A DNA stretch of 64,000 nt, from positions 310,001 to 374,000 of the forward strand of contig OZ253445.1 in NCBI GenBank assembly GCA_965261165.1. The letters are read 5' to 3'. Below the pieces are notes generated by a model. The model did not search any database and was not told where the DNA came from. It saw only the letters and a program-made list of their open reading frames with translations. The DNA comes from SMWN01 sp965261165 (GTDB lineage Bacteria > Pseudomonadota > Gammaproteobacteria > Eutrophobiales > Eutrophobiaceae). Made by a program: the position numbers and the translations under genes. Below, in pieces: positions 45,792 to 55,725 of this stretch (position 1 is its first letter; every line of letters begins with the position of its first letter).

Positions 45792-47624
45792 TTGATTCAA
45801 AACATAAGAAACATTGCCATCATCGCTCATGTTGACCATGGCAAAACCACTCTGGTTGACAAACTATTGCAACAGGCGGGTACGCTTGACAGTCGCGCAG
45901 CCCCGACCGAGCGTATTATGGATTCCAATGATATCGAACGTGAACGTGGGATCACTATCCTGGCAAAGAACACCGCAGTGGATTGGGACGGTTGCCGGAT
46001 TAATATTATTGATACACCAGGACATGCTGACTTCGGCGGCGAAGTTGAACGCGTATTGTCCATGACCGATTCCGTTTTACTCATGGTTGATGCCGTTGAT
46101 GGCCCCATGCCACAAACACGTTTTGTTACACAAAAGGCGTTGGCACGTGGCTTACGTCCGATTGTCGTTATCAACAAGATAGATCGGCCTGGTGCCAGAC
46201 CCCACTGGGTACTTGATAGAACATTTGATTTGTTTGATCAGTTAAATGCTACTGATGAGCAACTGGACTTCCCGGTAATTTATGCCTCTGCACTCAACGG
46301 TGTCGCTGGCTATGAATCTGATCAAATTAAAGATGATTTGACGCCATTATTTGAGACCATTATTTCAAAAGTCCCCGCACCTGATGTTGATGTAGACGGA
46401 GCATTCCAAATGCAGATTAGCGCACTGGACTACAATAGTTACGTTGGCATTATCGGTATTGGCCGAATAACCCGAGGATATATTAGGGCAAATACTAATG
46501 TTACCGTGATTAATAAAGATGATGAAACTCGCTCTGGTAGAATCCTGCAAATCTATAAACTGCACGGCGTTGATAGAATTGAGATTGATACTGCTTCAGC
46601 TGGAGGCATTGCAGCCATCAGCGGATTGGAGCAGCTTGATATATCGGATACCTTGTGTGACCCTGCCCAAGTAGAAGCACTGCCAACACTTTCCATTGAT
46701 GAGCCTACTGTCAGCATGACATTTCAGGTGAATAATTCACCTTTATGTGGGCAAGAAGGGAAATTTGTCACCTCTCGCCAGATCTCTGATCGACTGCATG
46801 GAGAACTCAAACATAATGTTGCACTTCGTGTTGAAAATACCAGCGACCCGGATAAATTCAAAATATCTGGTCGAGGAGAACTTCACCTTTCGATATTGAT
46901 TGAAAATATGCGTCGTGAAGGATTTGAACTGGGGGTCTCTCGACCAGAAGTAATTACCAAGGAAATTGACGGTGTGTTGTCTGAGCCATACGAACAATTG
47001 ACTGTTGATATGGAAGAACAATATCAAGGTGCTGTCATGGAAATATTGGGATCTCGTGGCGGCGATCTAAAAAACATGATGCCGGATGGTAAAGGTCGCG
47101 TGCGTATTGATTACATCATTCCTGCAAGAGGGTTAATCGGACTACGTACAGATTTTCTCACAGCAACCTCAGGGACAGGATTAATCTACAATGTTTTTGA
47201 CCATTATGGCCCCATTCATAAATCAACATTAGGCAAAAGAAAAAATGGTGTGTTGATTGCAAATAGTAAAGGCCAATCAGTTGCCTTTGCCATATTTAAT
47301 CTTCAGGAACGAGGACAAATGCTGCTTGATCCAGGTGTTGAAATTTATGAAGGCATGATCATCGGCATACATTCACGTAGCAATGATCTCGTCGTAAATA
47401 TACTGAAAGGCAAACAACTAACTAATGTGCGTGCTTCAGGAAAAGATGATGCTATCGCGTTAACGCCACCCATTATATTTTCATTAGAACAGGCGCTTGA
47501 GTTTATTAACGATGATGAACTGGTCGAAGTAACTCCTTTGAATATTCGTATTCGCAAGAAAAAATTATTAGAACATGAACGCAAACGTGACAACCGCAGC
47601 AAAGATAAAGCTGAGACTGCCTAA
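45792..47624 (+). CDS. typA: Ribosome-binding translational GTPase TypA/BipA
   Basis: A 610-residue translation-factor GTPase involved in 50S assembly and stress response. The G domain has G1 AHVDHGKTTL (12-21), G3 DTPGHADFGGEVERVL and G4 NKIDRPGARP. GRGELHLSILIENMRREGFE and the later RGLIGLRTDFLTATSGTGL are typical of TypA. The start is TTG at 45792 (MIQNIRNIAIIAHVDHGK), matching family N-termini; the Shine-Dalgarno is weak. It converges on rlmB, 19 bp away, where ATTATC/GATAAT forms a small palindrome. Confidence 0.97.
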   Translation: MIQNIRNIAIIAHVDHGKTTLVDKLLQQAGTLDSRAAPTERIMDSNDIERERGITILAKNTAVDWDGCRINIIDTPGHADFGGEVERVLSMTDSVLLMVDAVDGPMPQTRFVTQKALARGLRPIVVINKIDRPGARPHWVLDRTFDLFDQLNATDEQLDFPVIYASALNGVAGYESDQIKDDLTPLFETIISKVPAPDVDVDGAFQMQISALDYNSYVGIIGIGRITRGYIRANTNVTVINKDDETRSGRILQIYKLHGVDRIEIDTASAGGIAAISGLEQLDISDTLCDPAQVEALPTLSIDEPTVSMTFQVNNSPLCGQEGKFVTSRQISDRLHGELKHNVALRVENTSDPDKFKISGRGELHLSILIENMRREGFELGVSRPEVITKEIDGVLSEPYEQLTVDMEEQYQGAVMEILGSRGGDLKNMMPDGKGRVRIDYIIPARGLIGLRTDFLTATSGTGLIYNVFDHYGPIHKSTLGKRKNGVLIANSKGQSVAFAIFNLQERGQMLLDPGVEIYEGMIIGIHSRSNDLVVNILKGKQLTNVRASGKDDAIALTPPIIFSLEQALEFINDDELVEVTPLNIRIRKKKLLEHERKRDNRSKDKAETA

Positions 47625-47643
47625 ATTATCCATTGAGATAATA

Positions 47644-48411
47644 CTAATTGAGATAGCGCTGTCGCCGAGCCTCGTATAAACAAACTCCGGCAGCAACAGA
47701 GACATTCAAACTTTCAACTACACCTACCATGGGTATATTCACCAGCTTATCGCAATGCTTGCGGGTATTTTGTCGGAGTCCCTGATCCTCTGAACCCATT
47801 ACTAGGGCAATGGACGAGGTTAAATCTTCTTCATAGATAGTGTTTTCAGCTTCATCAGCCATACCAATCACCCAGATACCTGCGTCTTGCATTTCTCTCA
47901 AGGCGCGAGACAGATTAGTGACATAAATAACAGCTGTGTTTTCCGCTGCACCACACGCGACTTTGCGCACAGTTTCATTCACTCCAACCGCACGATCTTT
48001 AGATAAAATAAAAGCGCGTACGCCCACGGCATCAGCGGTTCGTAGACAAGCGCCAAGATTATGAGGATCCTGCACACCATCAAGTACCAGAAAAAGTGAT
48101 TTTTTTTCCTTATCCATTTCCAATACTGATGCTAAATTGATCCTGTTATCAATAGGTCTTGGCTTACGTCTTATCACAACCCCCTGGTGGTTTACTTTAT
48201 GATTCGCCTGATGCGTTAGCTTATCCAGTGTTTTGCTTGCCACAAACTGAACAGAGATTCGCATGCTTTTTGCCAGTTCGAGAATTTCAGATATCCCTTT
48301 GGCTGGTCTTTTATTATCCAATGCCCACATCTCCAGCACATCGGCTGAAGTATTTTTCAAAGCATGTCGGACTGCATGTATCCCACAGGTAATTTCAGAT
48401 TGTCTACTCAC
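47644..48411 (-). CDS. rlmB: 23S rRNA (guanosine-2'-O-)-methyltransferase RlmB
   Basis: A 255-residue SPOUT methyltransferase that modifies G2251 of 23S rRNA in E. coli. The N-terminal substrate-binding domain has GIHAVRHALKNTSADVLEMW. The knotted SAM-binding part has LDGVQDPHNLGACLRTADAV, ALVMGSEDQGLRQNTRKHCD and IPMVGVVESLNVSVAAGVCL. It lies 19 bp downstream of rnr in the classic rnr-rlmB pair. Confidence 0.95.
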   Translation of the reverse strand: MSRQSEITCGIHAVRHALKNTSADVLEMWALDNKRPAKGISEILELAKSMRISVQFVASKTLDKLTHQANHKVNHQGVVIRRKPRPIDNRINLASVLEMDKEKKSLFLVLDGVQDPHNLGACLRTADAVGVRAFILSKDRAVGVNETVRKVACGAAENTAVIYVTNLSRALREMQDAGIWVIGMADEAENTIYEEDLTSSIALVMGSEDQGLRQNTRKHCDKLVNIPMVGVVESLNVSVAAGVCLYEARRQRYLN

Positions 48412-48430
48412 AAATTTATCTCTTTCTTGT

Positions 48431-50575
48431 TTATTCCACTAACTCAAAATCAATCTTCTTATCATCCAGGCTGACTCTCATTACTTCAACTTTAATTCTG
48501 TTCCCCAAACGATATTTTTTTCCTGTACGCTCTCCGGTGAGACGATGCCCAATGGGATCAAAATGATAATAATCTGCAGGTAATGCAGTAATATGAACCA
48601 AACCTTCGACATAGATACCATCCAACTCGACAAACATTCCAAATGAGGTCACGCCACTGATAGTCCCTTCATAGACCTCGCCCACTTTGCTATGCATGAA
48701 TTCACATTTGTACCATTGAATCACATCTCTGCTTGCCTCTTCAGCGCGCCTATCTGTTAAAGAACAATTTTCAGCAATACTGTGCATATCTTTGTTCGTA
48801 TAGCTAAAGCCCGCTGCGTTTTTATTTCGAATCAAGTGACGAATAGCCCTATGCACCATTAAGTCAGGATAGCGCCTGATGGGGGAAGTAAAATGCGCAT
48901 ATGCTGGAAATGCCAATCCGAAATGGCCCATGTTTTTTTCGCTATAAACGGCTAACTGCATACTACGTAACAATACCGTTTCTATTAAGTGCGCATCTTC
49001 CCTGTCTTTCACCTTCTCAATCAAGTTAGCATAATCTTTTGCGGTTGGTATTTCGCCACTACCTATGCTTAACCCTAGCTCGCCAAGAAAACCATACAAT
49101 GCTTCCAACTTTGATGCTTTAGGTGTCTCATGCACTCTATATAGCGCAGGAATTTCTTGCCTAAGCAGAAACTCTGCAGAGGCAATATTTGCTGCCAGCA
49201 TGAATTCTTCGATTAATCTATGCGCATCATTTCTTTCGAGCGCATATATTGAAGATACCTCATGATTTTCATTAAATACAAAACAAGGCTCTACTGACCT
49301 AAAATCAAGCACCCCTTTTTCTTTTCTATGCTTATGTAAAAGTTGGTATAACTCATAGAGGTTTTCCAGATGGGGAATTATAGTTTTATAGTTTTCAATT
49401 AATTTTTTGTCTTTCTCTAATAAAATACTGGCAACTTTATTATAAGTCATCCTTTCTGCAGAACGCATAACTCCCTCAAAAAATCGATGACGCTTTACCT
49501 TGCCCTGCTTGTTAATATGAAGTTCACAGACCAGACATAATCTATCAATCTTTGGATTGAGAGAACATAGCCCATTGGAAAGAACCTCGGGTAACATAGG
49601 TACGACACGTTGAGGAAAGTAAACAGAATTACCACGATTTAAAGCTTCATTATCCATCGCCATACGCGGATGAACATAATGAGAGACATCGGCAATCGCG
49701 ACTAATAAACGCCAACCAGAATCTTGTTGCTCGCAATAGACAGCGTCATCAAAATCTCGCGCATCTTCACCATCAATGGTAATTAGTGGCAAGCTCCTTA
49801 TGTCTTCTCTGTTACAAATATCATCTGGATTAATTTGATCTGTAAAATTGGCGACTTCCTCTAATACTTCGTCCGGCCATTCATTAGGAATCTGATGTGA
49901 TCTGATGGCAATCTCAACGGCCATCCCTGCCGCTGCATGTTCACCCAGAGTTTCCACAATTTCACCCAAGGGTTGAGTGTGCTTATCAGGTTGTTTGGTA
50001 ATCTCTACCACCACATATTGCCCCGATTCTGCTTTCCCTTCTATTGATTCTGGAATCAATATATCTTGATGAAATTTTTTGTTCTGAGGTACTACAAAAG
50101 CAACGCCTTTTTCTTCAAAGTAACGCCCAACAACGAGCTGGTTTGCACGCTGCAGGATATCAACCATGGCACCTTCTTTACGTCCACGCTTATCTATACC
50201 AACAAGACGCGCAATAATCCGGTCACCATGTAATAAACTACGCATTTCCCGAGAGGACAAATAAAGATCATCCTCTTCATCTTCAATATTGAGAAACCCA
50301 TAACCATCAGGATGGCCAATAACTACTCCCCGATATAGAGCCATTTTATCAACTAGCCCATAACCGCCACGACGGTTAAGCACTATCTGTCCATCACGTT
50401 GCATGGCCTTGATACGTCTCAGCAGCGCCTGTCGGCTCTCGCTGCCATCAATATTCAGAGCATCTGCAATCTTCCTCAATGTTCTCGGTCGATTGCATTC
50501 TGTCAAATAATTCAGTATCTCTTGTCGCTCTGGCAAGCTGACTTTATAGGTGTTTTTTTTATAATCTGATTTCAT
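48431..50575 (-). CDS. rnr: Ribonuclease R
   Basis: A 3'-5' exoribonuclease able to degrade structured RNA. The start at 50573-50575 (MKSDYKKNTYKVSLPERQEI) has GAAAGG 6 bases upstream and gives 714 residues. The ATG at 50632 has no such site and would start at the edge of tRNA-Leu. Domains in order: winged-helix, cold-shock domains, the RNB domain with ITIDGEDARDFDDAVYC holding the catalytic aspartates, and a C-terminal S1 domain (GEVYEGTISGVTSFGMFVEL). The Lys-rich tail of the E. coli enzyme is absent; the protein ends at KIDFELVE. Confidence 0.96.
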   Translation of the reverse strand: MKSDYKKNTYKVSLPERQEILNYLTECNRPRTLRKIADALNIDGSESRQALLRRIKAMQRDGQIVLNRRGGYGLVDKMALYRGVVIGHPDGYGFLNIEDEEDDLYLSSREMRSLLHGDRIIARLVGIDKRGRKEGAMVDILQRANQLVVGRYFEEKGVAFVVPQNKKFHQDILIPESIEGKAESGQYVVVEITKQPDKHTQPLGEIVETLGEHAAAGMAVEIAIRSHQIPNEWPDEVLEEVANFTDQINPDDICNREDIRSLPLITIDGEDARDFDDAVYCEQQDSGWRLLVAIADVSHYVHPRMAMDNEALNRGNSVYFPQRVVPMLPEVLSNGLCSLNPKIDRLCLVCELHINKQGKVKRHRFFEGVMRSAERMTYNKVASILLEKDKKLIENYKTIIPHLENLYELYQLLHKHRKEKGVLDFRSVEPCFVFNENHEVSSIYALERNDAHRLIEEFMLAANIASAEFLLRQEIPALYRVHETPKASKLEALYGFLGELGLSIGSGEIPTAKDYANLIEKVKDREDAHLIETVLLRSMQLAVYSEKNMGHFGLAFPAYAHFTSPIRRYPDLMVHRAIRHLIRNKNAAGFSYTNKDMHSIAENCSLTDRRAEEASRDVIQWYKCEFMHSKVGEVYEGTISGVTSFGMFVELDGIYVEGLVHITALPADYYHFDPIGHRLTGERTGKKYRLGNRIKVEVMRVSLDDKKIDFELVE

Positions 50576-50632
50576 TGACAACCTTTCTTTGACTATGTAG
50601 AGTCCGCCGTTCTCCTTAGAACCAACACTCAT

Positions 50633-50719
50633 GCCGAGGTGGCGGAATTGGTAGACGCGCTAGCTTCAGGTGCTAGTATGGGCAACCATGTGGAGGTTCA
50701 AGTCCTCTTCTCGGCACCA
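50633..50719 (+). tRNA. tRNA-Leu (anticodon CAG)
   Basis: An 87-nt class II tRNA starting GCCGAGGTGGCGGAATTGG and ending TCGGCACCA, with CCA encoded. The acceptor stem GCCGAGG pairs with TCTCGGC with one mismatch type at the inner end. The anticodon stem CTAGC/GCTAG encloses loop TTCAGGT, giving anticodon CAG. The long variable arm ATGGGCAACCAT is typical of leucine. It is divergent from rnr, 57 bp away, and points toward purA. Confidence 0.97.
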
Positions 50720-50776
50720 TCAAACTCTCTGCTATATTTAATTCCTAAAAAAAGAAAAATTAGGGTTTCCTCATGT

Positions 50777-52075
50777 TCAATCCAGAGGGTGTTTAAGAAT
50801 CATTGTCTCAATACGATCAGGTCCAGTAGAAATCATATCAATAGGAATTTCTATAAGCTCTTCCAATCTGTTTAGATAATCAATCGTCTTCTGTGGAAGT
50901 GCATCATATTCGGTTACTCCCGAGGTAGATTCGGACCAACCAGGCATTTCTTCGTAAACAGGAGTACATTCAGCGATTGCATCTGCTCCAGATGGAGGTG
51001 TAGACCTTGTCTCGCCCTTGTAATTATATCCAGTACAAATCTGAATAACATCCAAGCCATCCATTACATCAAGTTTGGTAATACATAGACCTGTCAGATT
51101 ATTGACCTGCTTTGATCTTCTTAATACTACGGTATCGAACCATCCACAGCGGCGTGCGCGACCTGTTGTTGCGCCAAATTCATGACCGACTTTTGCAAGA
51201 TGTTCTCCTGTCGCATCAAATAACTCTGTTGGGAATGGCCCCGAACCTACACGCGTTGTATAAGCCTTGGTGATTCCAAGTACGTAATCAAAACATCCTA
51301 GGCCTACACCTGCCCCTGTTGAGGCGCCACCGACTGTCGTATTGGAAGAGGTAACGAATGGATAAGTACCGTGATCGATATCCAGCAATGTTCCTTGCGC
51401 ACCTTCGAAGAGAATATTATCTCCCTGCTTTTGCAGCTGCCAGATTAATTCTGTCACGTCAGTAATCATGGGAATAATTGATTCTGCTAGCTCCATGGTT
51501 TCATCAAGTGTTGTTTGATAGTCAACAACCTCAGCGTTGAAATATTCTTTCAAAATAAAATTATGAAACTCCAGAACTTCTTCCAATTTTTTTGAGAACT
51601 TGTCTTTATCCAGAAGATCGCTAACACGCAGAGCTCTTCTTGCAACCTTATCTTCGTATGCAGGTCCGATCCCACGTCCAGTGGTACCAATGGCATTATT
51701 GCCTTTTGCTTTTGCTCTTTCTCTTGCCTGATCAAGCGCTACGTGATGAGGCAAGATCAATGCACATGCTTCACTTATTTTTAATCGTTCACGAGCATTA
51801 ATACCATTGCCTTCAAGCATGGTAATTTCTTCAAACAAGGCTGCCGGACTTAAAACCACGCCATTCCCAATCAGACATTGCACACCATCTCGTAAAATCC
51901 CAGAAGGAACCAGATGCAATACTGTTTTATCACCTTCTATAATAACTGTGTGCCCAGCATTGTGTCCGCCTTGAAATCGCACAACAGCCGCAGCCCGATC
52001 TGTCAACAGATCAACAATTTTACCCTTACCTTCATCGCCCCATTGAGTGCCGAGAACGACAATATTTTTACCCAT
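50777..52075 (-). CDS. purA: Adenylosuccinate synthetase
   Basis: Makes adenylosuccinate from IMP, aspartate and GTP, the first committed step to AMP. The 432-residue protein has the GTP-binding GTQWGDEGKGKIVDLL (9-24) and the catalytic His in GGHNAGHTV. Further motifs are NAIGTTGRGIGPAYEDK, LFEGAQGTLLDIDHGTYPFV and TRVGSGPFPTEL. It lies downstream of hisZ (38 bp) in the hfq-hflXKC cluster, as in many Gammaproteobacteria. Confidence 0.98.
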   Translation of the reverse strand: MGKNIVVLGTQWGDEGKGKIVDLLTDRAAAVVRFQGGHNAGHTVIIEGDKTVLHLVPSGILRDGVQCLIGNGVVLSPAALFEEITMLEGNGINARERLKISEACALILPHHVALDQARERAKAKGNNAIGTTGRGIGPAYEDKVARRALRVSDLLDKDKFSKKLEEVLEFHNFILKEYFNAEVVDYQTTLDETMELAESIIPMITDVTELIWQLQKQGDNILFEGAQGTLLDIDHGTYPFVTSSNTTVGGASTGAGVGLGCFDYVLGITKAYTTRVGSGPFPTELFDATGEHLAKVGHEFGATTGRARRCGWFDTVVLRRSKQVNNLTGLCITKLDVMDGLDVIQICTGYNYKGETRSTPPSGADAIAECTPVYEEMPGWSESTSGVTEYDALPQKTIDYLNRLEELIEIPIDMISTGPDRIETMILKHPLD

Positions 52076-52113
52076 TAGATTGCTCTTATGACCTTAAGAT
52101 TGTTTAGATATTT

Positions 52114-53295
52114 TTATTGAGGAGTAACAGTCCACTGCCCATCTTGATATTCGAGCTGCTGGTCGCAGCCCATATCTTTTGACGCATCATTTTGCCCTGG
52201 CAATTCACAGATAACAGTTTCACCTTGATTTCGCAAGCTGTTTATCGCTTCCAGCTGACCTGGATCGTCGCTGCATAGCGCATAAATACCCGCTCTGTTT
52301 TCGGGCGCTAACTTACTCAAACCAAGTAAGATTTTAATATCTGTACTGAAACCAGTTGCTGGACGTGCTCGTCCAAAGGCACTGCCAATATCATCATATC
52401 GCCCACCAAAGGCAATGCCTTGACCATATCCTGGCACATAGGCTGTGAAAATGACACCCGTGTGATAATGATAGCCACGCAACTCAGATAAATCGAAATT
52501 CAGTGTCAACTCAGGCATTCTTTCGCCTACCAAACCGACGATATTCTGCAATTCATCCAGACAGTCTCTAATTTCTGAACCAAAGTTGTCAAAAATAGCT
52601 CTGGTTTCTTTGAGATCATTGATCGCACCATTCGAAGTAATCAATGTTTTAAACATCTGCCCCGCTTCGCTAGATAAGGACCCTGCGATAATCATATCGT
52701 CTAACTCAGGCATTGCCTTACGCTGAAGCACGTCAAATAATTCAGCTTCCAAGTCATCATCCAACTTCGCCAATTGCACCAAGTTGTTGTAAATACCGAC
52801 ATGACCAAGATCGACATGAATCTTTTCGATACCTGCTTTATTGATTGTTTCGATCATCAGACACAAGACTTCTGCATCGCTCTCAAACCCTTTATGTCCA
52901 TATAGCTCCGCACCTACTTGTAATGGGCTTCGATTCCCGCCTGTATTTTCAGGACGTGTGTGTAACACCGTTCCCAGATAGCATAATCTTGTCGGCACTT
53001 TCCGTTTCAGATTGTGTGCATCAATTCTCGCAACCTGTGGCGTTGTATCAGCACGCACACCCATCAAACGGCCACTCATCTGGTCAGTCAGTTTAAATAT
53101 TTGTAGATCCAGATCTTTTCCTGTCCCTGTCAGCAAAGAATCCATATATTCAATCATCGGTGGGATAACTAATTGATATCCCCAGGTCGCGTAAAGATCA
53201 ATAATTTCTCGACACAGCGTATCCATCTGCCCAGCACGAGGCGGCAAAATCTCTTCTATTCCTTCAGGTAATATCCAACTGTTTTGAGTTTTCAT
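52114..53295 (-). CDS. hisZ: ATP phosphoribosyltransferase regulatory subunit HisZ
   Basis: A 393-residue histidyl-tRNA-synthetase-like protein that lacks the full catalytic set and the anticodon domain. HisZ activates the short form of HisG in histidine synthesis. Visible: LPEGIEEILPPRAGQMD at the start, YQLVIPPMIEYMDSLLTGTG, RLCYLGTVLHTRPENTGGNR, and GIAFGGRYDDIGSAFGRARP near the end. Its place between DUF2065 and purA is the usual one in this group. It implies a short-form HisG elsewhere in the genome (inference). Confidence 0.95.
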   Translation of the reverse strand: MKTQNSWILPEGIEEILPPRAGQMDTLCREIIDLYATWGYQLVIPPMIEYMDSLLTGTGKDLDLQIFKLTDQMSGRLMGVRADTTPQVARIDAHNLKRKVPTRLCYLGTVLHTRPENTGGNRSPLQVGAELYGHKGFESDAEVLCLMIETINKAGIEKIHVDLGHVGIYNNLVQLAKLDDDLEAELFDVLQRKAMPELDDMIIAGSLSSEAGQMFKTLITSNGAINDLKETRAIFDNFGSEIRDCLDELQNIVGLVGERMPELTLNFDLSELRGYHYHTGVIFTAYVPGYGQGIAFGGRYDDIGSAFGRARPATGFSTDIKILLGLSKLAPENRAGIYALCSDDPGQLEAINSLRNQGETVICELPGQNDASKDMGCDQQLEYQDGQWTVTPQ

Positions 53296-53337
53296 TATTG
53301 TTTCTTAAACATTGTTTCTTAAACTTATTTTTCTAAA

Positions 53338-53526
53338 TCAACGAACCAGATAAAGCAACACTAAACCAGACAGCATGCTAGTTAATCCCATAAATCGTAA
53401 TTTTGTATCTTCCATACTTGAGACAAGAATGAACATCTTCCGTAAACCCGCAGGATTACAAAATGGCATGATACCTTCGATCACAAAAACCAGAGCTACT
53501 GCCGTTAAAAATTCAGTCCACATCAA
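53338..53526 (-). CDS. DUF2065 (YjeT-type) small membrane protein
   Basis: A 62-residue protein with two hydrophobic segments (FLTAVALVFVIEGIMPF and MLSGLVLLYLV) and the family's FCNPAGLRKMF between them. It sits between hflC and hisZ, the conserved place of this family. Function is unknown in the family. Start may be either of the first two Met codons. Confidence 0.9.
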   Translation of the reverse strand: MMWTEFLTAVALVFVIEGIMPFCNPAGLRKMFILVSSMEDTKLRFMGLTSMLSGLVLLYLVR

Positions 53527-53622
53527 AATTTTCTATAATCTATTGTCATCGCGCAATCGAAGTCTGCTATAGAGATACTCTGCTAATTACAGAATATCTC
53601 TGATTCAGTCTAGGGTTTAAAT

Positions 53623-54486
53623 CTATTGGCCTTGCGGATGATTAAAATATTTAAAAAAGTCTGAATCAGGCGAAATCAGCAAAAGATCACTTTGCCCACT
53701 AAAACTATTCCGATATGCCGACAGGCTTCTGGATAAAGCATAAAATTCCCTATCCTTACCAAAGGCCGCTGAATAAGTCTCAGTAGCCTGAGCATCCCCC
53801 TCACCTCGGGTGACCTCGGCATCACGATAGGCTTCGGCTAATATAACTTCTCGTTCTCTGTCAGCCGCTGCGCTGATTCTTTCAGCGGCTTCTTCGCCTC
53901 GAGCACGAAAATCTTTGGCGACACGCAAGCGTTCAGCGCGCATTCTTTCATAAACTGAGTGGCTGACTTCTTCCGGCAAATCAATTCTTTTGGTTCTGAT
54001 ATCGAGTACAGTAATTCCTAACTCTTTTGGTAATTGAGATATTGTTGATGCAACTGCATCAAATATCTCACCACGTTCACCTGCTACCACTTCCTGTACG
54101 GTTTTCTTACCAAACTCATCTCGTAATGCTCGGGTGATTCTCTGTTCAAGCAATCCGTTCACATATTGAACATCACCACCAAGAGATATTGTATAAAACT
54201 TATTAACATCAGAAATACGCCATTTAACATAATAATCAACAATCACATCTTTTTTCTCTTTCGTCAGAAAACGTTGTGGCTCCTGATCAAGATTCAATAG
54301 TCTTGCTTCAAAGTTCTGTGAGGTATTAATACCCGGTATCTTGAAATGCAATCCCGGCTTATAATCGGATTTCTCAATTTCACGGAATTTGAAAACAATT
54401 GCCTGCTCCCATTGCTCAACCTTGAATAAAGAAACTGAAGCAACCAGTGATAGTAAAACAACTGAAATAATAATTTTTAGTCCCAT
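53623..54486 (-). CDS. hflC: FtsH-modulating SPFH protein HflC
   Basis: A 287-residue inner-membrane protein with an N-terminal anchor (IIISVVLLSLVASVSLFKV) and a periplasmic SPFH/band-7 domain. VEQWEQAIVFKFREIEKS and LRDEFGKKTVQEVVAGERGE are typical, followed by the coiled region RAERLRVAKDFRARGEEAAE. With HflK it forms a complex that modulates the FtsH protease. It lies 2 bp after hflK. Confidence 0.96.
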   Translation of the reverse strand: MGLKIIISVVLLSLVASVSLFKVEQWEQAIVFKFREIEKSDYKPGLHFKIPGINTSQNFEARLLNLDQEPQRFLTKEKKDVIVDYYVKWRISDVNKFYTISLGGDVQYVNGLLEQRITRALRDEFGKKTVQEVVAGERGEIFDAVASTISQLPKELGITVLDIRTKRIDLPEEVSHSVYERMRAERLRVAKDFRARGEEAAERISAAADREREVILAEAYRDAEVTRGEGDAQATETYSAAFGKDREFYALSRSLSAYRNSFSGQSDLLLISPDSDFFKYFNHPQGQ

Positions 54487-54488
54487 GA

Positions 54489-55643
54489 TTAACGTACTCC
54501 TCTGCTTCTGCTACCACGCTGATTAGAATTCGCATCCTGAATCTTTGACTGAGCATCTGATCTGAATTGTCCTGGAACTGGCAAATTCTTCTGAGAAGCA
54601 GAAGTATTGTCATGCTGTTCCAATAATTTATCAATAGGTAGGTACATCAAACTATTGCCATTGTCAGAATCCAGAAACACTTTGCTGGATTCTGAGAACA
54701 CTGACTCCATCGCATCAATATAAAGGCGCTGGCGTGTCACTTCAGGAGCGCGTTGGTATTCAACAAGTAATTGCTCAAAACGATTGGCTTCACCTTCAGC
54801 TTTGGCGACCACTCTTGCCTTATAAGCGCTTGCTTCTTCACGTAATCGCGCGGCAGCACCTCTGGACTTGGGAATAATTTCGTTTTTATAAGCCTCTGCC
54901 TGATTAACTGATTTTTGCTCATCCTCTCTTGCCTTAATAGCATCATCAAAGGCTGCCTTAACCTCTTCTGGAGGTTTTGCCGATTGCATTTCCACTTTGG
55001 CAATCACAATGCCAGATCGGTAAAGATCCATAATTTCCTGAATCAATACTTCCTGTTTCTGAGCAATTTCGCTTCGACCTTCTGTCAGAACAAAATCAAG
55101 TTTGTTCTTGCCAATCACTTCACGTAAAGCACTTTCTGTCACCTGTCTTAATGTCGCATCAGGCGCATAAAGATTAAATAGATAATCCGCTGGCTCTCTG
55201 ATTTTCCATTGCACAGCAACTTCAACATCGACAATATTTTCATCCTGCGTCAGTATATTTGCTTTATGTGTAATCGAACGTAATTGTCCGACATTAACCT
55301 TTTTCACTTTTTCAATTGGGCGTGGGAAACGTAGGCTAAGCCCAGGTTGCAGATTAGCCACATGCTCGCCAAAACGTAAGACTATGCCACGTTCCTGTTC
55401 GTCTATCGCGTATAAAGAATCAAATGTAAGCCAGGCAGCAAGTGCAATTAAGATGAATGCTTTGGGCAATGCTGAACCACCTCCATTGAATGATTTATTG
55501 CCAAAAAATCCGCCAAGACTTTCCTGCATCTTGCGCACAATTTCATCCAGATCCGGTGGCCCATCACCATTATTTCTTTTGCCCCCGTTGTTGCTCCAGG
55601 GATCTTTACCATCGTTACCGCTAGGCGGCTCATTCCAACCCAT
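54489..55643 (-). CDS. hflK: FtsH-modulating SPFH protein HflK
   Basis: A 384-residue protein. The N-terminus (1-55) is polar and Gly/Asn rich (GWNEPPSGNDGKDPW), followed by a membrane segment (PKAFILIALAAWLTFDSLYA). The SPFH domain starts at DEQERGIVLRFGEHVANLQP and contains LREVIGKNKLDFVLTEGRSE. Long helices rich in Ala/Glu follow, and the C-terminus is polar (QSKIQDANSNQRGSRSRG). It pairs with HflC directly downstream. Confidence 0.96.
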   Translation of the reverse strand: MGWNEPPSGNDGKDPWSNNGGKRNNGDGPPDLDEIVRKMQESLGGFFGNKSFNGGGSALPKAFILIALAAWLTFDSLYAIDEQERGIVLRFGEHVANLQPGLSLRFPRPIEKVKKVNVGQLRSITHKANILTQDENIVDVEVAVQWKIREPADYLFNLYAPDATLRQVTESALREVIGKNKLDFVLTEGRSEIAQKQEVLIQEIMDLYRSGIVIAKVEMQSAKPPEEVKAAFDDAIKAREDEQKSVNQAEAYKNEIIPKSRGAAARLREEASAYKARVVAKAEGEANRFEQLLVEYQRAPEVTRQRLYIDAMESVFSESSKVFLDSDNGNSLMYLPIDKLLEQHDNTSASQKNLPVPGQFRSDAQSKIQDANSNQRGSRSRGVR

Positions 55644-55725
55644 TATATTTAACTCTCCAATTCGCAGGCATTACGCCAAAAGTGTTTTGATTCTATTAAC
55701 GTCGTTCTCAAGGTTCGGCATTGTC

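Noticed and set aside
50633..50875. 78-codon plus-strand frame starting MAELVDALASGASMG
   Set aside because: This is the translated tRNA-Leu(CAG) gene, a common false protein call.
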